Assembly: GCA_030063045.1 (NCBI GenBank) | Contig: JAQSEB010000150.1 | Location: 372,001 to 436,000, forward strand | Direction of reading: 5' to 3' | Length of the DNA stretch: 64,000 bases | Origin: Pratylenchus scribneri | Lineage: Eukaryota; Nematoda; Chromadorea; Rhabditida; Pratylenchidae | Shown: positions 39,345-50,344 of the stretch, in pieces | Layout of the letters: each line of letters opens with the position of its first letter | Position numbering within the stretch: the stretch's first letter is position 1 | Notes under the pieces: model-generated | Database searches by the model: none | The model's input: the letters and a program-made list of their open reading frames with translations, nothing else | Told to the model about the DNA's origin: nothing | Translations under genes and position numbers: made by a program

Positions 39345-39760
39345 AGGGTGTTTATTTGTAGCACTTTGTAGTCTGGCAAGATTTTATCGGCAAGATTTTT
39401 AGGAAGATAAAGTTTATCGGCACCATATGAAAAGTAAATTATTAACAGCATTGATTAATCAGAATTGCTTAGCAATTACTTTGCTAACATCATTTTTAAT
39501 TCTGAACTTATGATTATAAAATCAATTTTGCTTAGTAAGCTTATCGTAATTTAGTCATATATATCTTAATTACGCCGAACATAAGACTAATGAATATGCA
39601 TTATAAGGCAAAACATCAAAATTAATTTGAATTCCAAATATGACTTTCAAAATTAGTAGTTTTTAAAATACTTTAAACAAACAAGAGCAAGGGCAAAAAT
39701 TTATTGATGTGAAGGACCGGCCTATAATTTATGAGGGGACGTCATTTTAACGACATCATT
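39345..39760. mobile_element. possible decayed DNA transposon or MITE
   Basis: About 415 bp with composition clearly different from its surroundings and no sustained open frame. It starts near a TA with caagggtgtttatttgtag, a shape seen at Tc1/mariner-type ends, and carries an internal direct repeat (ggcaagattttatc / ggcaagatttttag at about 39378-39405). The right part has GC-richer words (ggaccggcctataattta, ggggacgtcattttaacgac). I could not match the right edge as an inverted copy of the left edge, so the class is a guess. Confidence 0.35.
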
Positions 39761-41706
39761 TGAAAATTATATATATTGTTTAATATTAATTTAATGGAAA
39801 TTAATTTTATTGTCTTTTGATTTATTGTGAATTCGCTAAAATCTATTCCATCGTGAAAGGAAAATAATTCTTTTTGATAATGCCATTAACAATAAATTCT
39901 AATATATTCCTTATTAAAGAAAAGATCATAAAATTTATAAATTTTAAATTAATTTTAAGATTGCGAATAGTCTTGGCCTTCTCAGTAAAAGCTCTAAAAA
40001 AGATTTCAGAGCTACTATTTTTTATATTATCGAAATTATATTTAAAAGTAAATATATATAATCTTTTAGAGTAATATTATTAATATATGGCATATATTTT
40101 CATGAATTAAACTTTTATTAATATTTATAATATTACAAAATTTTTTATTTATTACTTTAATTTAATATTAAAAAATTTTATAAATTAATTTTTTTTTAAT
40201 TTAAGCGCCATAGCAAATATCATTTACAGAATTATAAATAATTTTTCCAATTTATTTGAATAGTGATATTCCAAAAAATTGACTTATTTTTCTGGCGGTA
40301 TAATAATTTTAATATTATTATCGAGTTTAGGTGGTAGATCTAGCAATTGACCGATGACGGGTCAAATTTTTTGGTTGACTTTTTAAGCCCAATTAAATAG
40401 TTATGCATCGGTAATTTTGATATTTTTAATTTATATTTGCGATGGCCCATGAAAAATTAGAATCTTTTTAATTAAATTTTACATTATTTAAATATTAAAA
40501 AAATTATTAGTATTCATTTGTTTATAAATAATTCTAATCATTAATAATTTATATATTATATATTTAATTTCTTTTATGGTATCCATAAAATATTAACTCT
40601 TAATGCCAAAATTATTAGCGATATTTAAGAATTTTCATTAAATATTTTTTTTCTGAAAGTTAAAATTTATCTGCCTATTTAAGAATCTCCATTCAATTAC
40701 TGTGGTATAGAGAATGATTTAATTTTTAAATTATTTAAAATAATTTTTTATTTTAATTCTCTAATTTTTTAATTTTCCAATATCATTGTTTATATATTAT
40801 TTAATTAATTTATTATAGTTTTTTCAATTTTTTATAATTAAATATAAAAATAAAAAATTTTTTATTGTTAAAATCACATTTTATTTTACACTATAATTTT
40901 ATTTGAAAATATTTTAATTTATGTTTAAATTTATCAAAAATTTTAATAAATATTCTTATATTTCAATATTATTTTTTAATTTTATTATTCTTATTAAAAT
41001 TCACTATCAAAGAGGAGTAAACATAATGAACAATGATACTTCAGGGATACTTGAAATCCAGTATCGATTTTCTTGAACTCTTTCTTTAATATTTACATTC
41101 ACATTGTTATATTCCTCTAGCATAATGTCCAATTCTATTTTTAATAATTATCAAAATTATAAAATTAATTACATTTCTGAAATTTATTGAAAAATTTTAT
41201 TTATATTATTTCATTCATTCAATAATTTATAATAAATTTTTACAATTAAATAAATTTTTAAATTTAAACAATCTAATATTTAGTCTGTTTTCAAATTTAT
41301 CAAATTTTTCACTAATTTTCATATTAAATTAATCCAGTAATGTTCGCTTATTTAATTAATAATCACAAAATATTTGTCCATTTTACATCTCCAAATTACT
41401 ATTTAATTTTAAAAAATTTTAATAAAAATTTTATATTTATTTTAAATCATCAGAATCAGAATCGGGATATACTATTTTTCTATAGTTCTATTTTTTATTT
41501 GATGATGTATAATTTTGTGATATTTTTATGAAATTTTATTTCTATTGTTTCATTGAATATTTTTATAGACAGAGAAGATTTTTAAATTGTTTAATATATT
41601 TAAGCCAATTCAAAAATAATAAATTAAAATAATGTTAAGGTCAGGGCTTCAGGCATACAATAAATAGACATTAAAGCCTTTTCGTTATTGGTCAAATTCT
41701 ACACTC
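39761..41706. other. AT-rich stretch with two small plus exons possible
   Basis: At 40344-40400 an atctag acceptor precedes QLTDDGSNFLVDFLSPIK and TAG; the same bases can fold as TTGACC/GGTCAA. At about 41026-41073 the frame MNNDTSGILEIQYRFS contains a possible GTATCG donor. The remainder, including two 60-codon AT-only frames (39874-40074, 41340-41531), looks non-coding. Confidence 0.35.
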
Positions 41707-41795
41707 ATCTATCCCTAATGAAATTGTTGTTTCGGCTATATTATAGCCTGTGTTGTATTCGCCATGAACGGCATTGACTCTTGTTGTAACGAATT
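41707..41795 (-). CDS. candidate exon of the 41.7-43.3 kb minus gene
   Basis: After a taag acceptor the minus strand reads EFVTTRVNAVHGEYNTGYNI then AETTISLGIDECRI, open for 33 codons, with a GTGTAG donor possible near the end. The residue mix is typical of a globular enzyme domain. A second minus frame (NSLQQESMPFMANTTQ) fits the phase of the upstream exon better, so frame is unsettled. The plus strand shows a hydrophobic shadow. Confidence 0.45.
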
Positions 41796-42154
41796 CACTT
41801 AATTTTTAAAAATACTTTTTACTCCCTCTTTACATTAAAACTTCATAATCAATTTTAGTGTTATTATAGAAGAAGTTTTATGATTTTTAATTCAAAGAAA
41901 ATTATAATTTTTTAAAGAAATCCATAATTATTTATATTGATATATTTTAAATTTAATTTTTTAATTTTTTTATTTTAATTTTTTAAAAATATATAGATAA
42001 AAAAATCTCATTTTTATTATATTCCTTTTAATTTTTTAAAAATTCATCACGCTCTCAGTATTTTATATAATTAAATATTTATCAAAATTCTTACTGAAAG
42101 AACATCTACGCCTTTATTTTAAAAAATTGAATAATTTTTTTAATTAAAAATTAC
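41796..42154. other. probable intron of the minus gene
   Basis: AT-rich, between two minus exon candidates; begins (minus) at a GTAATT donor at 42154 and has AG sites near 41796. About 360 nt, longer than the hAT introns. Confidence 0.35.
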
Positions 42155-42262
42155 CCATCATCAATATATTATATAATTTTGGAAATTCCGGCCTTGGGAT
42201 TGCAATACACCATTTGATATTGCCGCTAATCATCATATTAGCCGCAGCTATGTCCAAGTCTT
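42155..42262 (-). CDS. candidate internal exon, unknown globular protein
   Basis: A strong minus acceptor (ttttatttgcag) leads into DLDIAAANMMISGNIKWCIA then IPRPEFPKLYNILMM and ends at a GTAATT donor. The other two minus frames stop early, so this reading is unique. Alternating hydrophobic and polar residues with a Pro-Arg-Pro turn look like a folded domain. I do not recognise the family. It probably belongs with the minus exons at 43139-43260 and 41707-41795. Confidence 0.55.
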
Positions 42263-43138
42263 CTGCAAATAAAATAAAATGAGCAATTTTATGGGCACAT
42301 TATTAATTTATCAAATTGTGATTAAAATTATCAATAAATTTTCAAGAAATTCATCTCTTTTTTACAATCTCGTTTTACATATAATAGAATTTGATATTTC
42401 ATAATATAAGAAAGAGTATAAATTATATTTATTTTATATAAATAATAAAATTGTTAAAAATAGAAAAAAAAAATTTAAAATTAAATATTAATTTAGTTAA
42501 TTCAATTTAATCATCAAATTCATTATTGAAATTTTAATTTAATATTCAATTGATTCTTTTATTATTTCAAATTGTAATGCCATTTTTGAATGTTTTTAAA
42601 TTAATTGTGAAAAATTATAATTAATTTTAACGAAAGAAACTTTTAAAAATATTTTCTTTTCTCAACATATAAATTTTTTTTGATAAATTTCAACAATAAT
42701 CAAAATATTTTGTTATATTTTTAAATTATTTATTTTAAAACATGAAGTTAATAAATAATTTTATATCAAGCTAATCTATTTCTTCATTTAATATATAAAT
42801 TTTCAACAATTGCTAATATTGTGCAATTTTTAAAAATAAAATTAATTTAAATTAATCATTCATATATTTATTTAGTAGAACATAATAAATATAAGATAAT
42901 TTTTCATATATTAATTCAATTTCAATTTTATTTTGAATTTGTAAATTTTCTTATCATTTTTCAAAAATTTTTAGAATTTTTTAAAAATATATTTTGAGAA
43001 TTTATTATATTTTTCAATTTTGGAAATTTTTTCTCATTTTTTTGATGTAGAAAACAGCTATATATTTTTCATAAAAAATTTTCATTTGAAATATTTTTTA
43101 AATTCTTTAATAATAGAATATATTGATATAAATAATAT
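42263..43138. other. AT-rich, probable intron or spacer
   Basis: Low-complexity between two minus exon candidates; nothing else visible. Confidence 0.4.
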
Positions 43139-43260
43139 TTAATAAACTATCTTGTAGAACAACGCATCATTCGCCAGATGATGCCCGACACTAGTCCCAA
43201 TTCGCTCATTTTTGCCTAATTCTCGGGCATCCACTGCTAATCCCATGATTTCTTCTTTTA
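43139..43260 (-). CDS. candidate exon, 39 open codons
   Basis: After a minus taatag acceptor the frame reads KEEIMGLAVDARELGKNERI, GTSVGHHLANDALFYK, then AT-rich codons to TAA. A high content of Glu, Lys, Gly and Ala with a His-His pair gives it a convincing protein look, the best single exon of the minus cluster. The plus frame is shorter. No family could be named from this fragment. Confidence 0.5.
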
Positions 43261-43946
43261 CTATTAATAAGAAACTCAAATAAATGGATACCAATTTTGT
43301 TGAATGTTTCTCTTTTATTAATTAAAGAATTTGTAATTAATAATTTTACTATTAAATTCGTAGTAGTCATTTTATTTTATTTTCATATTATTTTTTTATT
43401 TAATTATTTTTTAATATAAATAGATTTTAATTTTTAAATTAATTATTTCATTAAATTTTAATAATATACAACTTAATTTAATTTTTATTATTATTTAACC
43501 ATTCTTTGCTTTACATTAATTATTTATCCAAAGAATGAAAATTTTTATCTTTATTTAAATATAATTTATTAATAATAAAAATAATAATCTTAAATTTTCT
43601 TTGTTCCGAATTATAGTCAATATATTAATTATTATTGAAATTAAAATCAGATATTGGGGATTCTATCGCCTTTTTTAATAATATTGTCATATGTTAGGCA
43701 AATTGAATTTAATTTAAAATCTTTAAATAAAAATTATTTTATCAAATAATAATTACTAAATAAATTTTTATATTTATATTTAATCACTTATTCAGTATTA
43801 ATTCATTTATTTATTTGTGGATAGATTTTTTAAATAAGAATTCAAAAAACAATTGCCAATTTTCTTTTTTACATTCAAATGATAAAAAACTTGTTATTTT
43901 TTTATTAATAAATATTTTTAATTTAGCGTAATTTATAAATTTTTTT
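43261..43946. other. AT-rich spacer left of the hAT element
   Basis: Low-complexity with no supported feature. Confidence 0.5.
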
Positions 43947-43954
43947 ATTTATAT
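43947..43954. repeat. hAT target-site duplication, left copy
   Basis: ATTTATAT lies directly before the element and is repeated exactly after it (46852-46859). It fits the nTnnnnAn consensus of hAT 8-bp target duplications. Confidence 0.9.
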
Positions 43955-43970
43955 CAGGGTTGCCTCGAGT
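43955..43970 (+). repeat. left terminal inverted repeat
   Basis: CAGGGTTGCCTCGAGT pairs with the reverse complement of 46836-46851 with two mismatches in the first 16 bases. Identity falls off further inside. Confidence 0.85.
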
Positions 43971-44078
43971 TACTCGAAACTCGAAACTCGAAACCCGAAA
44001 CTCGGGGTTTTTGGCGACTCGAAACTCGAAACTCGACTCGAAGAATTTTCGATCGACTCGATTCGAAACTCGAAATTT
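43971..44078 (+). repeat. left subterminal CTCGAAA array
   Basis: About ten copies of ACTCGAAA and close variants (ACCCGAAA, GACTCGA) broken by ggtttttggcg and gaattttcgatcg. A similar block in the same orientation lies at the right end (46724-46841). Motif clusters like this are typical transposase binding sites in hAT ends. The array contains no stop codons in several frames, which creates false reading frames of the type RNSKLETRNS. Confidence 0.9.
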
Positions 44079-44264
44079 TGGGCACTTTTTATTTAAAAAT
44101 TTTAAATTTTTATCGAACGGATTTTCCTTATTTTATTATTTATTTTAAATAAAATCGTCAATTCTTTTTTATTTTTATTTATTTATCATTTTATTTGTCA
44201 TAAATCATATTAAATTTATACTTTAATACTGAATTATTATGAATTTTTTATCAGAATAGTAAAA

Positions 44265-46587
44265 ATGGCGGAAGAAGATTCGATTTGGCATTATTTTATT
44301 GAATTGACCAACGATTTTGTCAAATGTAAAAATTGCGAATGGAATCAAAAACGAGAAAAAACTAAATCAACAACAAATATGAATCGACATTTAAAAAATC
44401 ATCATAAAGAACTTTATGCTCAATATGTAAAAGCTAAGGAAAAAAAGAGGCAATTGGCAGAAAAAGCATTCTCAACAATGCCAAAAATAACAAATTTCAC
44501 TACTTCAAATTGTCCGACCAACTCAGAATCAACTTCAACCGGTTCAAATAATTAAATTTGTAATTTTAGTATCATTTTTCAGGTTTAGTTGATATCGGAA
44601 TAAAACGAAGTCGTGTTGATTCGGGCAGCCAGCCCACAATTATTGAAACATTTAGTTTGTTATTTAGTAAAAATTTTCTTTCAATCTTATAATTATTGAA
44701 GCACAATGGAGGGAGGGTGGTTCAAAAGCGCAAAGAACGGATGAATTAATCATGGAAATGATAGCGCTTGATTTGATGCCATTAAGAACTCCGGAAAAAA
44801 CAGGTTTTAAACGATTGATCAATTTTTTGGCACCACCACAATACAAGCTCAAGTATTTTTTTATTTAATATTTAAAATAAAATAAAATTTCAAGAGGGCG
44901 GACTTATTTTACTCAAAAACAATTGCCAAATGTTTACAATAAATTGTATGAATATGTCCAAAATGAATTAAACATGCAAAATCATCTTTCTTTTACAACG
45001 GACATATGGACCACTCCTCATTCGACATTTAGTGTTATTTCGCTGACAGCGCACTACATTTGTTTTAATCCAAAATTGAATGAATTTGTGCCGAATTACC
45101 GAATGATTGGTGCCCAAAAAATGAATAAAAATCATACTGGCGAAAAGATCAAAGAAGGATTGGAGAAAATGATTGAAAGAATGGGAATTGAAAAGGTTTT
45201 AATTTATTTAATATTTATAATCAAATTAAAATTCAGACTAAAATGCATTGCGTCCTCCGAGATGCAGCATCCTCAATGAAACTAGGCTTAAATTTATTCG
45301 CCGTGGATTCATTTGACTGCTTTTTGCACAAAATCCAATTGGCAGTGAATGAAGGACTCAAATATTATGCAGATTTTCAGCAAAAAACCATCGAAAATAT
45401 GAAAAAAGTGATCAGGAAGATTCGCAAATCAGTTTTGCAGCGGGAATATATCAATTAACTTCAAAGTGAGCTTGAAATTGAGGAAAATATGTTGATCAAG
45501 GTATAAAATATTTTTTAATTAAATTATAATTAATTAATTTACTAAGCACTGCGAAGTGCGTTGGGGTTCAATGTTCAAAATGTGCGAAAGTTTTCTGAAA
45601 AACAAGGAGGCGATTAAAATTTTCATGGATCGAGATGCATCAGGCAAAAGAATGGAAGCGTTAACAGGTTGAATTTTGACTACTAATTTTAATAATTTAA
45701 AAAATCCAGAAATTGAATGGGAGACCATTAAATTGGTTCAAGATATTTTAAAACCGGCTTTTGATATTACTGAAGAAATGCAGAGTCGCCGAGTCACAAT
45801 TGCATCGGTAATGCCCTTTTATCGTGCTTTAATCAATCGTTTGAAAAAATCAAATATTGCACTTTCAAAACAAATTGCTGAATCACTGGAAATGAGGATG
45901 AGTGGATATGAATTAAAAAGGTTTAAATTTGTAATTATAACAAAATATATTAATTTTATTAATTAGAAAACTGATTATTCCGACAATTCTCGATCCAAAT
46001 TACAAGTTGAAATTTTTTGATCGAGATCAGAGGGATTTATACAAAAAATGGTTAATGGATGAATTAAGTGAAAATGTCATTGATTTGCCCCAAAATCAAA
46101 CAAATCGTGAGCGAACGCCATCAATTTCACATCAAACAGGAGGTTCAGCTCTTTTGGAGGAATATTTGAATGTAAATTTTAATTAATAATTATTTTTATT
46201 TTAAACTAATTTTTAGGATAATTCTCATGAAGATGATTTATTTTTGTTTATTGACAAAGATGAAGCGGATTTGATTAAGCAGGAAATTGATGCTTATTTG
46301 TTGGAACCATTGCAAAAAAAAGATTGCTTCAAATATTGGACGCAAAAAGCTGAACAATGGCCAAGATTGTGCAAATTATTCAGGTTATTATTATTATAAA
46401 ATGAAATATTTTTTAACATTAATTAAGACAATTTAATTGTGCGCCTGTAGGTTCGCAGGAATCAGAACGGCTTTTTTCGACGGCCGGTGCAATTATGACT
46501 GATTTGCGAAATCGTTTAAGTGCAGAAAATTTGGAGAAGTTACTTTTCATCCATGAAAATCTTCCATTAACAAATTTCGAATATTAA
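44265..46587 (+). CDS. hAT transposase, ten exons, one premature stop
   Basis: Exons: 44265-44541, 44583-44654, 44702-44852, 44895-45195, 45237-45500, 45547-45667, 45710-45920, 45967-46171, 46217-46383, 46428-46587. All introns are GT..AG, 41-47 nt, and phases agree throughout, giving 642 codons, the usual hAT length. A BED zinc finger lies at residues 21-47 (CKNC...HLKNHH). The RNase-H-like core starts in exon 4, with the first catalytic Asp at 203 in TTDIWTT and the second at 276 in VLRDAAS; VRWGSM in exon 6 matches the TRWNS block; LDPNYKL precedes the C-terminal region. SERLFSTAG (catalytic Glu about 603) and RNRLSAENLEKLLFI form the hAT dimerisation domain. The protein would bind the element ends and cut and paste it. 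TAA at 45456-45458 (codon 341) interrupts an otherwise intact frame. Confidence 0.9.
45456..45458 (+). other. in-frame TAA in the hAT transposase
   Basis: The codon lies in exon 5, between REYIN and LQSELEIEEN, both in frame with conserved sequence either side. No GT donor nearby would splice it out. A single substitution from a sense codon explains it. Confidence 0.85.
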
Positions 46588-46723
46588 CTATTTATTTAAT
46601 CTCAATATTTTTCTGCTATTATTTATTTTTGATTTATGAATATGAAAGCAAATTTTAATTCCATTTTCTTCTTTAAATTTGGATAAAAAAATTTTTCTAT
46701 GTGAAATTAATTTTTTTTTATTT

Positions 46724-46841
46724 GACTCGAGACTCGAAACTCGAAACCCGAAACTCGAGGTTTTTGGCGACTCGAAACTCGACTCGAAAAATTTTGGCCG
46801 ACTCGAACTCGAAACTCGACTCGAACTTTTTGGCGACTCGC
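46724..46841 (+). repeat. right subterminal CTCGAAA array
   Basis: Repeats the left array in direct orientation, sharing the order ACTCGAAACTCGAAACCCGA, then ggtttttggcgactcg, then gactcgaa-rich sequence. It ends at ggcgactcgc next to the right inverted repeat. Open frames across it on both strands are by-products of the repeat. Confidence 0.9.
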
Positions 46842-46851
46842 GGCAACACTG
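46836..46851 (-). repeat. right terminal inverted repeat
   Basis: Read on the minus strand it begins CAGTGTTGCCGCGAGT, matching the left end except at two positions. Confidence 0.85.
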
Positions 46852-46859
46852 ATTTATAT
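46852..46859. repeat. hAT target-site duplication, right copy
   Basis: ATTTATAT, identical to the left copy at 43947-43954. Confidence 0.9.
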
Positions 46860-47215
46860 GTAATCTTCCGGCAATTCAGGTTTATTCTATTTTCCCGAAT
46901 AAAGAATCTCATCTTCCCATGACAAATTCCTTTATTAGTAAATACTATCTTAGGAAAATATATCACTGAACTCTTGTATTTTTTTTATCATTTAATTATT
47001 TTTATAAATTCAATTTTTAATATAATAAATGCTTGCCATTATAATCATATTATTTAAATATTTTTTTTTAAATCAATCTATTTGTTTCATATTAAATTAT
47101 ATCATATATTTCTTTTAATTATTACATTTTTTGATTTCGATCTTTTTAAGAAAAATTTTAAAGAAATATTTTAATTTTAAAATGAATTATTTAATAAATT
47201 TTTATATACAATTTA
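46860..47215. other. AT-rich spacer right of the hAT element
   Basis: Low-complexity; nothing supported. Confidence 0.5.
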
Positions 47216-47326
47216 TCAAAAATTAGGCCAGATTCTATCTCGAAAACAGGGATCTAAGTACAACTTGGTCCCCAAGCTTCGCAGTAAATTATTCATCTTC
47301 GTCTCATCTAACCAAAATGAATTATG
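47216..47326 (-). CDS. candidate exon, strand favoured minus
   Basis: After a minus taaag acceptor the frame reads HNSFWLDETKMNNLLRSLGT then KLYLDPCFRDRIWPNF and TGA. The residue mix (Trp, Asp, Arg, Leu) looks like a folded domain. On plus, an attag acceptor and GTAAAT donor bound ARFYLENRDLSTTWSPSFA (47227-47283), a valid competitor. One of the two is probably real. Confidence 0.4.
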   Translation of the reverse strand, partial: HNSFWLDETKMNNLLRSLGTKLYLDPCFRDRIWPNF

Positions 47327-50023
47327 CTTTATATTTTATTTTCTCTAATTTTTAAATTATAATTTTAAAAACAAATTTTTTTATGGTAATTTTTAATAAA
47401 TTATTAAAATTTTTTATTTAATTTTTAAAAAATGCGAATCAAATATTTATATTTTTATCATATCAAAAAATAATTGGAATCTAAATAAAAATATTTGATT
47501 TAAATTTAAATTTAAAATTGTTTTATCCAAAATATAACTATATCTATGATATGTAAATTTGAGATATTGTGTTTCAAAATTTAATTTTACACTTCATTTT
47601 CAAGAAATTTTAATTTCTTTTATGGTATTAATAAATTATATGGTATACTTAAACAATATCTAATTAATAATTATATTAAATATTTTCAGATGTATATAAA
47701 TTTAAGATTATTTTTTTATAATTTATATATATATATATTTGATTTTTTGATCTGCCTTTATGCTAATTTTCAAAGTTTTGGTTAATTTTTGATTTAGCGT
47801 TAATTTCATTTTTATTTTCTATTATAATTACATCAAATCCAATTAAATTACTTTTTTTATTATTTTTTAAAATAATTTTTTTTATATGCTCATATAATTT
47901 AATTAAATTTTTTTCTAAATTCTTAATAAATTTAATTAACACGATACAATTCATACATTCGTTCACAGAAAATTTTTTATCTTAATTTATCATTTTTTTT
48001 TAAATTAAAATCCAATTCAAATTTTCAATTGGATGAATTGTTGATGGATAAAAAAATAAATTTTTAAAAATGTAATAATATTTTAAATTTTATACAACAA
48101 AAATTGACGAAACAACTGCGCTAGTCAAATAAATGCTAGATATTTGTTTCATCACATTAATTTAAAAATAATGCAGAGTTTAATCATCTGTTTTCTTTTA
48201 TATAAGTAAATCTTTTCATCCAGGAAAGTTAAATCTTATTTATTAATATTAAAAAAATTTAAAAAATTTCATTTTTCAAAGATATATTAAAGTTTAATAT
48301 TATTTTTAATGTTAATTCTTTTTTATTTTAATTATAATTTTCATTTTTTATTTTAACTATACAAATTATAGATTCAAATAAATGTAAAAATTTATTTTTT
48401 AACAATTCATAAACTCATCTTTCTTGAATAATTGAAATTTTAAATTTGGAGAATCAATATATTAATAAAATTAATTGTAATTTTTTTTTTATAATTTTTA
48501 ATTCTTTTAATTTTCTAACATTAAATAATCCAGATATCTTGGTTTTCTGCCATTAATTTAATTCTTAATTAAGTAAATTATCTCAGCAATATAATTTTGG
48601 CTTAATTTTCTTGATGTATTTTGCGTTTAGGGATCCATATTATATGCTTGTAAACCATTTTACTATATCAGGTTTTATTTTATTCAAATAGATTAATATT
48701 ATTTTATTTCAATTCTAAAATTCATATAAATTAATTTTAAATAATTTATTTATATATATATTGAACTAAAAATATTATAACAATTTCTAATAAAATATTT
48801 ATTTTCAAAGATATAATATTCGGAAATAATTATATAAGATTATCAATATCCAAAGAACATATTTTATATAATTTAATTTTTCAAATTTACACTTATCATT
48901 AAATTAGATGAGGAAGTTCAGTAAATCTTGAATAGAGGAGTTCTAATATGTGCCAAGCAGCTCCTACTTAGTCCAGCTGTAGTTCATTGAATGGAAAAAT
49001 TTTTACTATTTTAATATTTATCGATAATAATTCAATTTCTTTAATGATATTAATTTTTCTTTTTAATCATCAATGATCATTTCTTTTTTTATATTTTTTA
49101 ATAGAATTTAGGATTAATTTCTATATAATATTGCTACGAATACATTGTTAACAAAAAATATTTTTACAATTATTAATCAAAATAATTTCTGGAATCAATG
49201 AGAATAATTTTTTAATTATTAATTTAATTGAATTTTTTCCTTTTTCTTTTATATAACAAATAGTATTTTAATCATTGTATTTAAACATAGATATTATTGA
49301 AAAATTTTACGACTTTTCTTTTTAATTTTATTTTCTTTTAATAATTAATTTAAGATAAAAAAATAAAATAAATTTATTTAGATTAATTTTTCATTTTAAT
49401 AATATATATTAATTTAGCCGATGGAGAGTAGCAAATCTCATAAATAGTTTAAATATTGCAATATAAATTTGAAATATTTACTCTAGTGGTTATTCGAAAA
49501 TTGATAATTTTTTAAAATTTCCTAAAAACCTTCTAAAATTAAATAAAATATAATTTCTGTTAACATGAATTATTGTCGAAATAAGAAATCAAATATTTTA
49601 TTTTTTAATTTTAATTTAATATTTTATTTTAAAATAACCTTTATATTTTTATCCTTTCGTACAAAAAAGTAATATGAAAATTTTTAACATTTTAATTTTC
49701 TTTCAAATTTTTATTTTTCAAATTTATTTTTTTAAAAATTTATTTCATTAATAATTTTGAATATATTCTTGTATTTTTAATTTCCATTTTAAAATTCTTT
49801 TTGCAATGCATTTTTCATAAACTTATTCTTCAAATATGAAATATTACTTCAAAATTGCATTTTTAAATTAAAGAAATTTTTCATTAAAAATATTAATTTT
49901 ATTAGAAATTTTTTCCACTTAATCAGAATCAATTTTGAATTTGATTTTAATCTTATATTTATTTTTATTATTAATTTAATTATGTATTAAAATGAATTTA
50001 GATATTTGATTTTTTAAATATAG
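47327..50023. other. AT-rich stretch with weak islands
   Basis: A lysine/asparagine-rich minus frame at 47763-47966 is 67 codons and may be chance. About 48100-48136 plus reads KIDETTALVK to a stop. At 48631-48671 both strands offer a splice-flanked frame (plus GSILYACKPFYYI; minus KMVYKHIIWIPKRKIHQEN). At 48905-48975 the plus frame reads LDEEVQ, TAA, then ILNRGVLICAKQLLLSPAVV, and the minus frame reads AAWHILELLYSRFTELPHLI after a gtag. None is firm. Confidence 0.3.
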
Positions 50024-50081
50024 CATCATTGAAAAGTCCGATTTGGCATCAGCACAACTTGCTAATTTAACTTCCAAATGA
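50024..50081 (+). CDS. candidate terminal exon
   Basis: After an aaatatag acceptor the frame reads IIEKSDLASAQLANLTSK and TGA. Short but helical and charged. It ends about 185 bp before the exon at 50266-50344. Confidence 0.4.
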
Positions 50082-50265
50082 AGCTTTATTTAATATAATA
50101 AAAAAAATCAATAAATAGATTAAAAAATTTGGTACAAATTTTATAATTGATATAAAGTCAATATCTTTTTGTATAAAATTGCCCATTCGATAAACCGATT
50201 GATAGCTTCAATAACAAAAAAAAATTATTCCTTGCAAAATTTCTTTCATGCAAATAATTGACTAG

Positions 50266-50344
50266 TTCACAAATTGATATTGGTGTGGAATAATAAAGGG
50301 AATAGAATTATACCGAAAATGAGAATTCGGACGAATATTGCATT
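50266..50344 (+). CDS. candidate internal exon, basic
   Basis: Bounded by gactag and a GTAAAA donor; 79 nt open as HKLILVWNNKGNRIIPKMRI then RTNIA. The surroundings are A-rich and stop-dense, so a clean basic exon with both splice sites is unlikely by chance. Family unknown. Confidence 0.45.

Larger units (their letters stand above)
43955..46851 (+). mobile_element. hAT-superfamily DNA transposon
   Basis: A 2897-bp element with an identical 8-bp target duplication, short terminal inverted repeats (CAGGGTTGCC at the left, GGCAACACTG at the right, one mismatch in ten), motif-rich subterminal arrays, and a single plus-strand gene for a BED-finger hAT transposase. The exact flanking duplication and the near-complete gene indicate a fairly recent insertion. 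The premature stop at codon 341 suggests this copy no longer makes full-length enzyme, though it could still be moved in trans. The closest described group is probably Ac-like/ZBED-type hATs, judged by the BED finger and C-terminal dimerisation motif. Confidence 0.93.

Noticed and set aside
40347..40365. TTGACC/GGTCAA palindrome as an operator or hormone-response site
   Set aside because: Only six base pairs, inside a possible exon; too weak to call.
43960..44148. Open frame rich in RNSKLETRNS repeats at the left hAT end
   Set aside because: It is the translation of the CTCGAAA array, which lacks stops in several frames; it is upstream of the real transposase start.
44664..45728. Minus-strand frames at 44664-44852 and 45534-45728
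   Set aside because: Antisense shadows of transposase exons 3 and 6.
46701..46966. Open frames on both strands over the right hAT array
   Set aside because: Same repeat by-product; continues outside the element into unrelated sequence.
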